DNA of 64,000 bases from Xanthobacteraceae bacterium. GTDB taxonomy: Bacteria; Pseudomonadota; Alphaproteobacteria; Rhizobiales; Xanthobacteraceae. The stretch is taken from the NCBI GenBank assembly GCA_029239875.1, contig JARBUD010000002.1:124001-188000 (forward strand). The letters are read 5' to 3'. The translations under genes and the position numbers were made by a program. Every line of letters starts with the position of its first letter. Within the stretch, counting starts at the first letter, position 1. Shown here piece after piece: positions 24,122-31,788 of the stretch. The notes beneath the pieces were generated by a model. The model saw only the letters and a program-made list of their open reading frames with translations, was not told the origin of the DNA and searched no databases.

Positions 24122-24472
24122 GTGGACAGACGAGGTTTTCTTCTCGGTCTCGCCGGTGCGGCGGGAACAATGGTCGCCGCCGGCACTCTGCTCAGTCCGG
24201 CCCAGGCCACGACGCTCAGCCAGCTGAAGGACTTCGCGCCGCCGGAAGGGCTTTCCGAGGACGCATTCGCTGAGGACGCGCTCGCCGACGAGGCTCTCGC
24301 GACGCCCGACGGCACGCCTGTCGAGCAGGCGCAGTGGGGCCCCCCCGGCCCGCCCCCCGGCTACTGGCGCCGTCGCAACCGCCGCTGGCGCCGCCGCCAG
24401 CGCCGCGTATGCCGGCGCGCCTGGAACCGCTGGGGCCGGCCCTACCGCCGCTGCCGCTGGGTCTGGTACTGA
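24122..24472 (+). CDS. small Tat-targeted precursor with acidic middle and Arg/Trp-rich tail
   Basis: This protein has about 116 residues. It starts at a GTG placed 5 bases after a perfect GGAGG (24112-24116), which decides this start over GTG 24110. The N-terminus DRRGFLLGLAGAAG is a twin-arginine signal, with a probable cleavage after AQA near residue 29. A middle segment of about 35 residues is almost purely acidic. After a GPPGPPPG hinge, the last 36 residues hold 17 Arg, 6 Trp and 2 Cys (YWRRRNRRWRRRQRRV and onward). Signal, acidic segment and cationic end match the logic of cationic peptide precursors, but also of DNA- or polyanion-binding proteins. No family is recognised. It is followed by an intrinsic terminator. 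Confidence 0.65.
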   Translation: MDRRGFLLGLAGAAGTMVAAGTLLSPAQATTLSQLKDFAPPEGLSEDAFAEDALADEALATPDGTPVEQAQWGPPGPPPGYWRRRNRRWRRRQRRVCRRAWNRWGRPYRRCRWVWY

Positions 24473-24493
24473 TCGCGGGATGAGACGACAGGA

Positions 24494-24517
24494 GGGCGCG
24501 GTTTCCGCGCCCTTCTT
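24494..24517 (+). terminator. intrinsic terminator after the Tat peptide gene
   Basis: GGGCGCGG and CCGCGCCC form a perfect 8-bp stem with a TTT loop, followed by TTCTT. It lies 22 bases past the stop of the 24122-24472 gene and 4 bases from the end of the convergent LysR gene. It is the clearest factor-independent terminator in the window. Confidence 0.75.
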
Positions 24518-24520
24518 GAC

Positions 24521-25429
24521 TCAGGCGATGGCGGGTGCCGTGGGCATCCCGTCGCCGCCGAGCAGGTCGAGAAAGGCCTGCGCCGCCTTGGTGGCATAGC
24601 GCTCGCGGTGGCGCAGGGCGAGGAAGGGCCGGCGCGGCATGGGGAAGGCGATGAGCGCCATCGTGCCGGCGCGCAGCGCCTCTTCGACCACACGGCGTGA
24701 GATGACGGTGACGCCGCTGCCCGCCTCCACCGCCGCGCGCACCGCCTCGTTGGAGGGATATTCCAGCGCGACGTCGAGTTCCTCCGGCGCGATGCCCAAG
24801 CTGCGCAGATGCGCCTCGAGAATCGCCCGCGTTCCCGAGCCGGGCTCGCGCAGCACCCACGGCCCCTCCCGCAGATGCTCCGGCACGGTCGGCGGCCGCC
24901 AGGTCCAGCGATGGGTGACAGGAGCGACCAGCACCATCTCGTCCTCGGCGACCGGCGTCGCCGACAGTACGGGATCGTCGATCCCGCCTTCGATGAAGCC
25001 GAGATCGGCGGCGCCGTCGCGCACGCAGGCGGCGACGAAATCGGTATTGCCGATGACGAGGCTCACGGCGATGCCGGGATAGTGCGCGCGAAAGCGGGCG
25101 ATCAGAGCAGGCAGCCAGTAATTGCCGGCCGTCTGGCTGCCGGCTAGCGCCAGCGAGCCATGGGCGAGACCGGCGAGGTCCGCCAACACCTTCTCCGCCG
25201 CCGACGCGCGGGCTAGCACGGCACGCGCTTCCGGGAGGAAGAGCCGGCCGACCTGCGTCAACACGATGCCGCGGCCGACCCGGTCGAACAGCCGGGCGGC
25301 GTGGCGCGCCTCGAGCGCGGCAATGGCCGCGCTGGTCGCCGAGGCGGTGAGGTTGAGCGCCTCGGCGGCGCGGGTGACATGCTCGCGCTCGGCGACGGCG
25401 ACGAAGATACGCAGCTGCTCCAGTGTCAT
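24521..25429 (-). CDS. LysR-family transcriptional regulator linked to yeiH
   Basis: This 302-residue protein begins MTLEQLRIFVAVAEREHVTRAAEALN, a standard LysR winged HTH in residues 1-60. The co-inducer domain follows from about 90 (GSLALAGSQTAGNYWLPALI...). It lies only 16 bp downstream of the YeiH-like gene on the same strand, so the two are probably one operon. In other bacteria YeiH is paired with the LysR protein YeiE, a CysB/CbbR-like member. That pairing supports a role in sulfur or anion sensing, but ligand and targets are not visible. A likely binding palindrome lies upstream of yeiH at 26560-26582. Confidence 0.88.
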   Translation of the reverse strand: MTLEQLRIFVAVAEREHVTRAAEALNLTASATSAAIAALEARHAARLFDRVGRGIVLTQVGRLFLPEARAVLARASAAEKVLADLAGLAHGSLALAGSQTAGNYWLPALIARFRAHYPGIAVSLVIGNTDFVAACVRDGAADLGFIEGGIDDPVLSATPVAEDEMVLVAPVTHRWTWRPPTVPEHLREGPWVLREPGSGTRAILEAHLRSLGIAPEELDVALEYPSNEAVRAAVEAGSGVTVISRRVVEEALRAGTMALIAFPMPRRPFLALRHRERYATKAAQAFLDLLGGDGMPTAPAIA

Positions 25430-25445
25430 CCGCCGCCCGATTTCC

Positions 25446-26486
25446 TCATGTCGTGATCTTCACCAGCAGCAGGCTGAAACCGGCGATGAAGGCGAAGGCG
25501 GCTAAGCCCAGCGCGAAGGGCTTCAGCCCCTTGGCCCGCAGCTTGGCGATGTCGGTCTCCAGACCCATCGCCGCCAGCGCCATGGACAGCAGGAAGGTGG
25601 TGACGAGCACGATCGCCGCCTTCAGCTCCGCCGGCATGGTCACCAGGCTGTTGAGCCCGACCATGGCAAGGAAGCCGAGCACGAACCAAGGCATGGGCGG
25701 GCGCGTGGCGGAAGCGCCATGGCCATGATGCGCGGCACGACGGCTGGCGGCGAAGCCGAGCGCGATCACCATCGGCGCCAGCAGCATGACGCGCGAGAGC
25801 TTGGCGATGGTGCCGAACTCGCCGGCCACCGAACCGTCCTGATAGGCGGCGGCGACGACCTGGGCGATCTCGTGGATCGAGGCACCGGCCCACAGCCCAT
25901 AGGCATGCGGCGCGAGGCCCAGCACGCCCGGCAGCAGCGGGTAGAGGAACATGGCGATGGAGCCGAAGACGGTGACGCAGGCCACCGCATAAGCGACGTC
26001 CTCGTCATGCGCGCGGGTCACCGTGTTGGTGGCGATCACCGCCGAGGCGCCGCAGATCGAGGTGCCGGCGGCGATCAGCTCCGCGAACCCGCGCTCGACG
26101 CCGATCAGCCGGCCGAGCCAGGTGGTGAACAGGAAGGTGGCGAGCAGGGTCAGCGCGATGACGGCAAGCCCGCTCGCCCCGACCTCCGCGACCTGCGCGG
26201 CGGTGAGCTGCAGGCCTAAAAGGATGATGGCGAAGCGCAGTACCCGCCGCAAGGCGAAGGTCACGCCTTCCCTGGCGCGGGCGGGCGTGCCGAGGAGGTT
26301 GTGGAAGGAGATGCCGATGAGGATCGACAGGATCATCGGGCTCAGCACCCCGAGCATCGGCACCTGCCGCAGGCCGAAGGCCGCGCCGGCAATGCCCGCG
26401 GTGAGCGCAAGCCCCGGCAGGAGACCGTAGTGACGAAGCTTCGGAGCCTTCCGGGCATCAGCGGCAACATCCACATGCGCGACCAT
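25446..26486 (-). CDS. yeiH: YeiH/UPF0324 family putative sulfate exporter
   Basis: This 346-residue membrane protein has about nine to ten hydrophobic helices and family motifs. These are [12 protein letters not shown] near 50, [12 protein letters not shown], the central [16 protein letters not shown] and [19 protein letters not shown]0324 proteins are annotated as putative sulfate exporters; the transported ion is not firmly established. The ATG at 26486 has GGAGGG 7 bases upstream. It is followed after 16 bp by a LysR gene in the same direction. A perfect 8-bp inverted repeat 74 bp upstream is the probable regulator site. Confidence 0.88.
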   Translation of the reverse strand: MVAHVDVAADARKAPKLRHYGLLPGLALTAGIAGAAFGLRQVPMLGVLSPMILSILIGISFHNLLGTPARAREGVTFALRRVLRFAIILLGLQLTAAQVAEVGASGLAVIALTLLATFLFTTWLGRLIGVERGFAELIAAGTSICGASAVIATNTVTRAHDEDVAYAVACVTVFGSIAMFLYPLLPGVLGLAPHAYGLWAGASIHEIAQVVAAAYQDGSVAGEFGTIAKLSRVMLLAPMVIALGFAASRRAAHHGHGASATRPPMPWFVLGFLAMVGLNSLVTMPAELKAAIVLVTTFLLSMALAAMGLETDIAKLRAKGLKPFALGLAAFAFIAGFSLLLVKITT

Positions 26487-26559
26487 GATCGTCCCTCCAA
26501 CGGTGACGATCGGTCTTCGCAGCTCCAGATCATTCGATCCAACGGATTATATCGCACAA

Positions 26560-26582
26560 ATCGTTCGCTAAAAACGAACGAT
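26560..26582. promoter_or_regulatory. palindrome upstream of yeiH, candidate LysR site
   Basis: ATCGTTCG and CGAACGAT are perfect 8-bp arms separated by CTAAAAA. The element lies 74 bp before the yeiH ATG in an unusually A/T-rich patch. It contains a T-N11-A core like those bound by LysR proteins. No transcription start was identified. Confidence 0.55.
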
Positions 26583-26671
26583 TGCGCCACGCAGCATTCC
26601 CGCCGGCGGATCGGAGCTATCGAGGAAATGTCGGATGAGCCGGCCGCGCCATATGCGCGGGGAGAAGGAAA

Positions 26672-26747
26672 TGGTGCCGCTTGCGTGACTCGAACACGCG
26701 ACCCTCGCATTACGAATGCGATGCTCTACCGACTGAGCTAAAGCGGC
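26672..26747 (-). tRNA. tRNA-Thr (anticodon CGT)
   Basis: Read on the minus strand, the 76-nt gene has acceptor arms GCCGCTT and AAGCGGC, discriminator A and an encoded CCA. D-stem GCTC, the anticodon loop TTCGTAA (anticodon CGT) and T-loop TGTTCGAGTCA follow. It decodes ACG. It stands alone between htpX and yeiH; no integrated element is seen. Confidence 0.95.
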
Positions 26748-26820
26748 ACGCGCGGTTCTGATAGCCGCGACGCCTCATCTTTTCAAGCGCCGCGGCGCAT
26801 CGCGCATCGCCACGAAGCTC

Positions 26821-27843
26821 TCAACCCCACGGGCCGCGTCCGCTGCCGCGCCCACCATCGTCCCGGCCCGCGCGGCCCCAGACGTCGTTCGAAGGCCGGC
26901 TCGCAGGACGACCAGAGGAACGCGAGGCACGGCCCCACGGACCCGAGCCGGCGGCTGCGGGCGCGGCATAGGCCGCGCCGCCGCCGCCCCAACCGGTGCC
27001 CATCTCCTGCGCCAGGACCTGGAGCGCAGCGATGCGGTTCTCGGTCGCCGGATGGGTGGAGAACAGATTGTCCATCCGCTCGCCCGACAGCGGGTTGATG
27101 ATGAACATGTGGGCGGTCGCCGGATTGTGCTCGGCCGGCATGTTCGGGATGTGCTGGGCGGCGCCGGCGATCTTGGCCAGCGCCGAGGCGAGCCAGAGCG
27201 GCTGGCCGCAGATCTGCGCGCCCAGCTTGTCGGCCTCATATTCGCGCGAGCGCGAAATCGCCATCTGCACCACCATGGCGGCGAGCGGCGCCAGGATCAT
27301 CATGGCGATGGTGCCGACGATGCCGAAGGGATTGTTGTTGTTGCGCCCGCCGCCGAAGAACATGGCGAAGTTGGCGAGCATGGAGATGGCGCCCGCCAGC
27401 GTGGCGGTGATGGTCATGGTCAGCGTGTCGTAGTTCTTCACATGCGCCAGCTCGTGCGCCATCACGCCGGCCACCTCCTCGCGCGACAGTGAGTTGAGCA
27501 GGCCCGTGGTCGCCGCCACCGCGGCATTCTGCGGGTTGCGGCCGGTGGCGAAGGCGTTTGGCTGCGGGCTGTCGATGATGAACACGCGGGGCATGGGAAG
27601 CTGCGCCCGCGTGGCGAGCTCCTCCACCATGCCGTAGAATTCCGGCGCGCTGGCGCGGTCGACCTGCCGTGCGCCGTACATGGACAGCACCATGCGGTCG
27701 GAATTCCAGTAGCTGAAGATGTTCATGCCGGCGGCGAAGACCAGCGCGATCACCATGCCGCCTTGGCCGCCCAGCATGTAGCCGACGCCCATGAACAGGG
27801 CGGTCATGCCCGCGAGCAGGATCGCCGTGCGGAAATAGTTCAT
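26821..27843 (-). CDS. htpX: membrane-bound zinc metalloprotease HtpX
   Basis: This 340-residue protein begins [22 protein letters not shown] with two N-terminal membrane helices. It contains the M48 zinc motif HELAHVKN (HExxH) and the third ligand in [10 protein letters not shown]. It has two further hydrophobic segments around 145-200. It degrades misfolded inner-membrane proteins with its active site facing the cytoplasm. It is longer than E. coli HtpX because of a Gly/Arg/Ser-rich C-terminal tail after about residue 280. The ATG at 27843 is preceded by GAGGG; ATG 27897 would add 18 residues. It is divergent from the SDHAF4-like gene. Confidence 0.94.
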   Translation of the reverse strand: MNYFRTAILLAGMTALFMGVGYMLGGQGGMVIALVFAAGMNIFSYWNSDRMVLSMYGARQVDRASAPEFYGMVEELATRAQLPMPRVFIIDSPQPNAFATGRNPQNAAVAATTGLLNSLSREEVAGVMAHELAHVKNYDTLTMTITATLAGAISMLANFAMFFGGGRNNNNPFGIVGTIAMMILAPLAAMVVQMAISRSREYEADKLGAQICGQPLWLASALAKIAGAAQHIPNMPAEHNPATAHMFIINPLSGERMDNLFSTHPATENRIAALQVLAQEMGTGWGGGGAAYAAPAAAGSGPWGRASRSSGRPASRPSNDVWGRAGRDDGGRGSGRGPWG

Positions 27844-28027
27844 CTGTCCCTCGTTCGGCCGCGGGAGGCGGCCGTCAGGCAATAGAATGGGAAGCATCGG
27901 GCCTCCCTTCAAGATTGTTCCACCCGCCCGAGCCCTTGCCGGCGCTGCGTCAGGCTGCAGGCCGCGCAGCACTGCCGCGCCTCTCCCTGTCTTGACGGGC
28001 GCGCCGCTGCGGTGGTTCCAATGGCGC

Positions 28028-28234
28028 ATGGACAAGACCGCCCCCGTCCCGCCGCCCGCCCCAGCCGAGCGCCGCCCGCTCCCCCCCGCCGCCAAGCGCG
28101 CGCTGGAGGAAGCCGCCGCCCGCCGCGCCGCCAGTACCCCGGTCGAGGCGCCGAAGGAGATCGACGGCCGCAACGGGCCGGAGCCGGTGCGCTATGGCGA
28201 CTGGGAAGTGAAGGGCATCGCCTCGGATTTCTGA
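28028..28234 (+). CDS. DUF1674 / SDHAF4-like succinate dehydrogenase assembly factor
   Basis: This 68-residue protein has a Pro/Ala-rich, probably disordered N-terminal half. It ends with [20 protein letters not shown] and SDF, the full DUF1674 signature. The mitochondrial member SDHAF4 binds flavinated SdhA and helps complex II assembly; the bacterial role is inferred by homology. The start at ATG 28028 gives the usual family length; the frame extends upstream but without family sequence. It is divergent from htpX, a neighbourhood I recall in Hyphomicrobiales. No sdh genes are in the window. Confidence 0.9.
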   Translation: MDKTAPVPPPAPAERRPLPPAAKRALEEAAARRAASTPVEAPKEIDGRNGPEPVRYGDWEVKGIASDF

Positions 28235-28328
28235 GCCCCGGGGCAGGAGCCCGGCATCCGGCCGGCCGCAATTTCAATTGGTTGTTCAACTTCTCCGTGC
28301 CCCATGCTCTTGTGGGGTCGGTTCCGGC

Positions 28329-28347
28329 GCGTCCGCGTGGCGGACGC
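28329..28347. other. hairpin in the leader of the exported deaminase gene
   Basis: GCGTCCGC and GCGGACGC pair perfectly around a GTG loop, ending 17 bases before the AAGGAGG ribosome-binding site (28365-28371). It is not followed by T residues. It could affect mRNA stability or translation of the deaminase; nothing more can be said. Confidence 0.4.
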
Positions 28348-28376
28348 TCCTGCGGCACCGGCCCAAGGAGGCGAAG

Positions 28377-29099
28377 ATGTCGACGACGGTGAATTGCTGC
28401 TGCGACGCCGTGCATGACGGGAACTGCCCCGAACCCGACGGACTGAGCCGACGCCTGTTCATGGCGACCGCGGCCGGCGCCGCCGGCGCGGCAAGCTTCG
28501 GCTTTTCACCGGCGGTGGCAGCCACGCCTTCCCCGGACAAGGCGAAGTTCATGGAGGAAGCCACCCGCCTCGCCATCGAATCGGTCGAGAAGGGCTGGGG
28601 CGGACCGTTCGGCGCCGTCATCGTCAGAGATGGCGAGATCATCGGCCGCGGGCAGAACCGCGTGCTGCTCACCGGCATCCCGGTGTTCCACGCCGAGATC
28701 ACCGCCATCATGGACGCCTCGGCCCGCCTCAACCCCAAGGCGCTGCTCGGCAGCGACTACGGCGCGGGCACCATCCTGGAGATGATCCCGCGTGAGGCCG
28801 GTTCGCCCGATCCGGTGCCCGAGCGCGCCCGGATGCTGAAAGGCTGCGAGATCTACATCAACGGCGCGCCCTGCCCGATGTGCATGAGCGCCATCTACTG
28901 GTCACGTATCGACCATGTGTATTTCGCCGCCAGCCTCAAGGACACCAGCGCCATCGGCTTCGACGACGCCTTCCAGTACGAGGACTTCGCCAAGCCGTGG
29001 TCGGAGCGGCGGATCGCCGTAACCGAGAATTTCGAGCACGCCACCGGCCTCAAGGCCTATGAGGCGTGGATGAACAAGAAGGACCGGCATCCCTATTAG
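28377..29099 (+). CDS. Tat-exported nucleoside/guanine deaminase-like protein
   Basis: This 240-residue protein has an unusual N-terminus with five Cys in the first 17 residues (NCCCDAVHDGNC). A twin-arginine signal [16 protein letters not shown] ends near AVAAT. The mature part is a cytidine-deaminase-fold enzyme with the zinc motifs FHAEITA (His-x-Glu) and PCPMCMSAIYW (Pro-Cys-x2-Cys). These are most like guanine or tRNA-type deaminases, which are normally cytoplasmic. An inserted loop of about 40 residues lies between the two motifs. The start is firm: AAGGAGG lies 5 bases before the ATG. Substrate and the reason for export are unknown; periplasmic purine salvage is one possibility. Confidence 0.82.
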   Translation: MSTTVNCCCDAVHDGNCPEPDGLSRRLFMATAAGAAGAASFGFSPAVAATPSPDKAKFMEEATRLAIESVEKGWGGPFGAVIVRDGEIIGRGQNRVLLTGIPVFHAEITAIMDASARLNPKALLGSDYGAGTILEMIPREAGSPDPVPERARMLKGCEIYINGAPCPMCMSAIYWSRIDHVYFAASLKDTSAIGFDDAFQYEDFAKPWSERRIAVTENFEHATGLKAYEAWMNKKDRHPY

Positions 29100-29161
29100 A
29101 GCCTTTCCCGATCGGTGGAATCATCCGATCGACAAGGAAGTGCTCCGGGTGGCGGGCCGGT

Positions 29162-29593
29162 TCACTCCTCCCCGCCACCACCCGGCTTGTCCCGTCGCAT
29201 CGCCTTCACCCCGGCGCGGCGGGCCTTGCTTTCCAGGCGGCGGACCTTGGAGCCGAGCGTCGGCCGCGTCGGCCGGCGGATCACCGGCAGGTCGGCCGCC
29301 TCCTGCACCATGGCGACGAGGCGGGCCAGAGCGTCCTCGCGGTTGCGCTCCTGCGTGCGGTAGCGCTGGGCGATCAGCACGATCGCGCCCTCCTTGGTGA
29401 GGCGGCGCCCGGCGATGCGCTCCAGCCGCGCCTTCACCACCTCTGGCAGCGTCTTCGAGCCGCGCACGTCGAAGCGCAGCTGCACGGCGGTCGAGACCTT
29501 GTTGACGTTCTGCCCGCCGGGACCGGAGGCGCGCACGAAGCTCTCCTCGATCTCGTTCTCGTCGAGCCAGATGCGCGGGGTGACCGGGATCAT
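29162..29593 (-). CDS. arfB: alternative ribosome-rescue factor / peptidyl-tRNA hydrolase
   Basis: The 143-residue protein is the usual length for ArfB (YaeJ). It has the release-factor loop SGPGGQNVNKVST with the GGQ motif at about 27-29. A basic C-terminal tail (RRLESKARRAGVKAMRRDK) enters the mRNA channel of stalled ribosomes. It hydrolyses peptidyl-tRNA on non-stop ribosomes. ATG 29593 gives the standard N-terminus (MIPVTPRIWLDENEIEESF). The cNMP-binding protein gene lies 22 bp upstream on the same strand and may be co-transcribed. Confidence 0.94.
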   Translation of the reverse strand: MIPVTPRIWLDENEIEESFVRASGPGGQNVNKVSTAVQLRFDVRGSKTLPEVVKARLERIAGRRLTKEGAIVLIAQRYRTQERNREDALARLVAMVQEAADLPVIRRPTRPTLGSKVRRLESKARRAGVKAMRRDKPGGGGEE

Positions 29594-29615
29594 GGCAGGG
29601 CGCGGAAGGCCGCCG

Positions 29616-30101
29616 TCACGGCCGCGGCTCCCCGTCGATCGCCTCCAGCCGCCGGCGCACCTTGTCGAGCTCGGCGAGCGTGGCATTGATCTGGGCGGTG
29701 AGCTCGCGCGTCAGCCGGTTCGCCGCCTCGGGATAGCTCTCCAGCGTGCGCAGGAACACCATGCGGGGGATGCGAAGCACCTCGGCATCTTCGAGCGCCG
29801 TGGCGGTGGCCGGACGCTTGGTCTCGGTGAGCAGCGCCATCTCGCCGAGCAGCGCCGTCGACCCCACCCGCGCCGCCTGGCCCGGCCGGCGCGCGGCCTC
29901 CGCGTCGCCGCGGGTGACGGAGAAGGTGCCGTTCACCACCACATAGGCGCAATCCGCCGGATCCCCTTCGCGGAACAATGCCTGGCCCCGCGGGACGGCG
30001 TAGCGCTCGACGCTGATCGCGATCACCCGCAACGCCTCACGGCCGATCAGCGTCAGCGTCGGCACACGTTCCAGGAAGGCGATATCGTCCTCGATGGACA
30101 T
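29616..30101 (-). CDS. cyclic-nucleotide-binding domain protein without output domain
   Basis: This 161-residue protein has one cNMP-binding beta-roll (about 15-135), with YAVPRGQALFREGDPADCAYVVVNGTF-type strands. The phosphate-binding-cassette region is GSTALLGEMALLTETKRPATATA. The last 35 residues form a charged helix (LAELDKVRRRLEAID). No HTH or catalytic domain is present, so it is not a CRP-type transcription factor. It may act as a binding partner or membrane-associated sensor. The GEMALL-RPATAT block retains the Glu/Arg pattern that contacts cAMP or cGMP, so ligand binding is plausible. It lies between arfB and a response regulator on the same strand. Confidence 0.8.
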   Translation of the reverse strand: MSIEDDIAFLERVPTLTLIGREALRVIAISVERYAVPRGQALFREGDPADCAYVVVNGTFSVTRGDAEAARRPGQAARVGSTALLGEMALLTETKRPATATALEDAEVLRIPRMVFLRTLESYPEAANRLTRELTAQINATLAELDKVRRRLEAIDGEPRP

Positions 30102-30144
30102 CCGGCGGGAGAAACTCCTCCTCGGGACGAATCAGTCGCCCCGC

Positions 30145-30831
30145 TCAGGGCAGCAATTTGTATCCCCCCGCCTCGGTGGCAAGAAGATTGGGGTGCGAAG
30201 GGTCCTTCTCGATCTTCTGGCGCAGGCGGTAGATGTGGGTTTCCAGCGTATGCGTGGTCACGCCGGAATTATACCCCCACACTTCCTGCAGCAGGATTTC
30301 CCGCGCCACCGGCTTCTTGCCGGCGCGGTAGAGGTAGCGAAGGATCGCCGTCTCCTTCTCCGTCAGTCGGATCTTGGAGTTGCGCTCCGTCACCAGCATC
30401 TTGGCGCCGGGGCGGAAGGTGTACGGGCCGATGGTGAAGACCGCGTCCTCGCTCGCCTCGTGCGAGCGCATCTGCGCACGGATGCGGGCGAGCAGCACGG
30501 CGAAGCGGAACGGCTTGGCGACATAGTCATTGGCGCCGGCCTCCAGCCCCATGATGGTGTCGCCGTCGGTGTCGTGGCCGGTCAGCATGATCACCGGCGC
30601 CTTGAAGCCGCCCTGGCGCATCAGCCGGACCGCCTCGCGGCCGTCCTTGTCGGGCAGGCCGACATCCATCAGCACCAGATCGACGCGCTGCGATTCGACC
30701 TCGCTGATCGCCCCCTGGGCGCTGTCGACGGCGACCACCTCGAACTCGTCGTAGAGCGAGAGCTGCTCGACCAGCGCCTCGCGCAGGTCCTTGTCGTCGT
30801 CGACCACCAAAACTCGCTGAGCGTTCGCCAT
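30145..30831 (-). CDS. OmpR/PhoB-family response regulator (orphan)
   Basis: This 228-residue protein has a receiver domain with VLVVDDDKD, the phospho-acceptor Asp in LVLMDVGLPDKDG and the Lys in NDYVAKPF. A winged-helix DNA-binding domain follows (about 130-228, LTEKETAILRYLYRAGKKPV...THTLETHIYRLRQKI). No histidine kinase is nearby, so its partner is unknown. The ATG at 30831 precedes the MANAQRVLVV start of the receiver; the frame is open further upstream but has no family sequence there. It is divergent from an L,D-transpeptidase gene, which it might control; a cell-envelope role is inferred from that alone. Confidence 0.9.
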   Translation of the reverse strand: MANAQRVLVVDDDKDLREALVEQLSLYDEFEVVAVDSAQGAISEVESQRVDLVLMDVGLPDKDGREAVRLMRQGGFKAPVIMLTGHDTDGDTIMGLEAGANDYVAKPFRFAVLLARIRAQMRSHEASEDAVFTIGPYTFRPGAKMLVTERNSKIRLTEKETAILRYLYRAGKKPVAREILLQEVWGYNSGVTTHTLETHIYRLRQKIEKDPSHPNLLATEAGGYKLLP

Positions 30832-31014
30832 ATCGCTTTCCCGAAAATACCGCGTCCCGTCAGGTCCGCTTCCCGAAGCCCTTGTTCGTAGGGCACCGCG
30901 CGTCCACTCTCGCGCGGCGTCGGATGGAGGTGCCGTGCGTCCGGAGTAGGCAGGCGGAACGCGTTCGGCAAGAGTCGGCGGCCCCGCGGGACGGCATAGG
31001 CGCGGGTTCGTGAC

Positions 31015-31614
31015 GTGATCGTGAACGGAAAACGCGTGAAGAAGAAGCCCCTTCCCGAAGAAACCCGCAGGAAATCCCCCGCCGCGCGTCGTCCCGGCGC
31101 TTCGCGGCTGCGCGTCGTGGCGCGCCCGGGCTCGCCCACCCGCGGCTGGCTCGTCCTCGACGGGCGGGCGATCCCCGTCGCGCTCGGGAGCGCGGGGATC
31201 AGGGCCGGGAAGCACGAGGGCGACGGAGCGACGCCGCGGGGCGTCTGGCATCCGCGCGAGGTGCGCTACCGCGCCGACCACGGCCTGCGCCCGACGACGC
31301 GCCTGCCGGTGCGGCGCACCCGGCCGGAGGACGGCTGGTGCGACGACACGCGCGACGGGCGCTACAACCGCCCGGTCCGGCTGCCCTTCAAGGCCTCGCA
31401 TGAGGAGATGTGGCGCCGCGACGGGCTTTACGACCTCGTCGTTGTGCTCGACCATAACCAACGCCCCCGCAAGAAGCGGGGCGGCTCGGCCGTGTTCCTG
31501 CACCTCGCGCGTCCAGGCTTCGAGCCGACGGCCGGCTGCATCGCCTTCCGCCGCGCCGACCTGGCACGCCTGCTGGCGCGGCTGACCTCACACACGCGGA
31601 TCGAGGTCGTGTGA
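31015..31614 (+). CDS. L,D-transpeptidase (YkuD-fold) without signal peptide
   Basis: This 199-residue protein has a Lys/Arg-rich N-terminus and no Sec or Tat signal. The YkuD core includes HEGDGATPRGVW, an extended WCDDTRDGRYNRPV segment and the active-site region HLARPGFEPTAGCIAF. The nucleophile is the Cys of TAGC; the usual (S/T)HGC is altered. YkuD enzymes form 3-3 cross-links in peptidoglycan or attach proteins to it. This sub-group with the YNRPV motif is common in Hyphomicrobiales. GTG 31015 is taken as start; GTG 31021 is an alternative. The absence of an export signal is odd for a periplasmic enzyme, and the true start could lie elsewhere. Confidence 0.8.
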   Translation: MIVNGKRVKKKPLPEETRRKSPAARRPGASRLRVVARPGSPTRGWLVLDGRAIPVALGSAGIRAGKHEGDGATPRGVWHPREVRYRADHGLRPTTRLPVRRTRPEDGWCDDTRDGRYNRPVRLPFKASHEEMWRRDGLYDLVVVLDHNQRPRKKRGGSAVFLHLARPGFEPTAGCIAFRRADLARLLARLTSHTRIEVV

Positions 31615-31680
31615 GGAGGTAGGCGGCTCTCGCTGGATTGCGCATCGGCGCTTCGGAGCGACGACGCCACCCCCTCGGAC

Positions 31681-31776
31681 CGTCATCCCCGGGGCTCGGC
31701 CCGGGGATCTACGACTTGCCTGTAGCGCCCAGCCGAACCGAAGTCGTGGATGGCCGGGCCAAGCCCGGCCATGACG
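31681..31776. repeat. dispersed intergenic palindrome, copy 2
   Basis: The left arm starting CGTCATCCCCGGGGCTCGGC pairs with the right arm 31741-31776 (ending GGCCATGACG) with several mismatches. An AAGTCGT/ACGACTT match lies at the inner ends. It sits between the convergent L,D-transpeptidase and yggS genes. The core resembles copy 1, with GCTCGGC replacing CTTGA. Confidence 0.75.
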
Positions 31777-31788
31777 AACCTCTGAATC

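Noticed and set aside
26672-26747. tRNA-Thr as attachment site
   Set aside because: Same reasoning: no integrase, no direct repeat of the tRNA end, no cargo-like genes.
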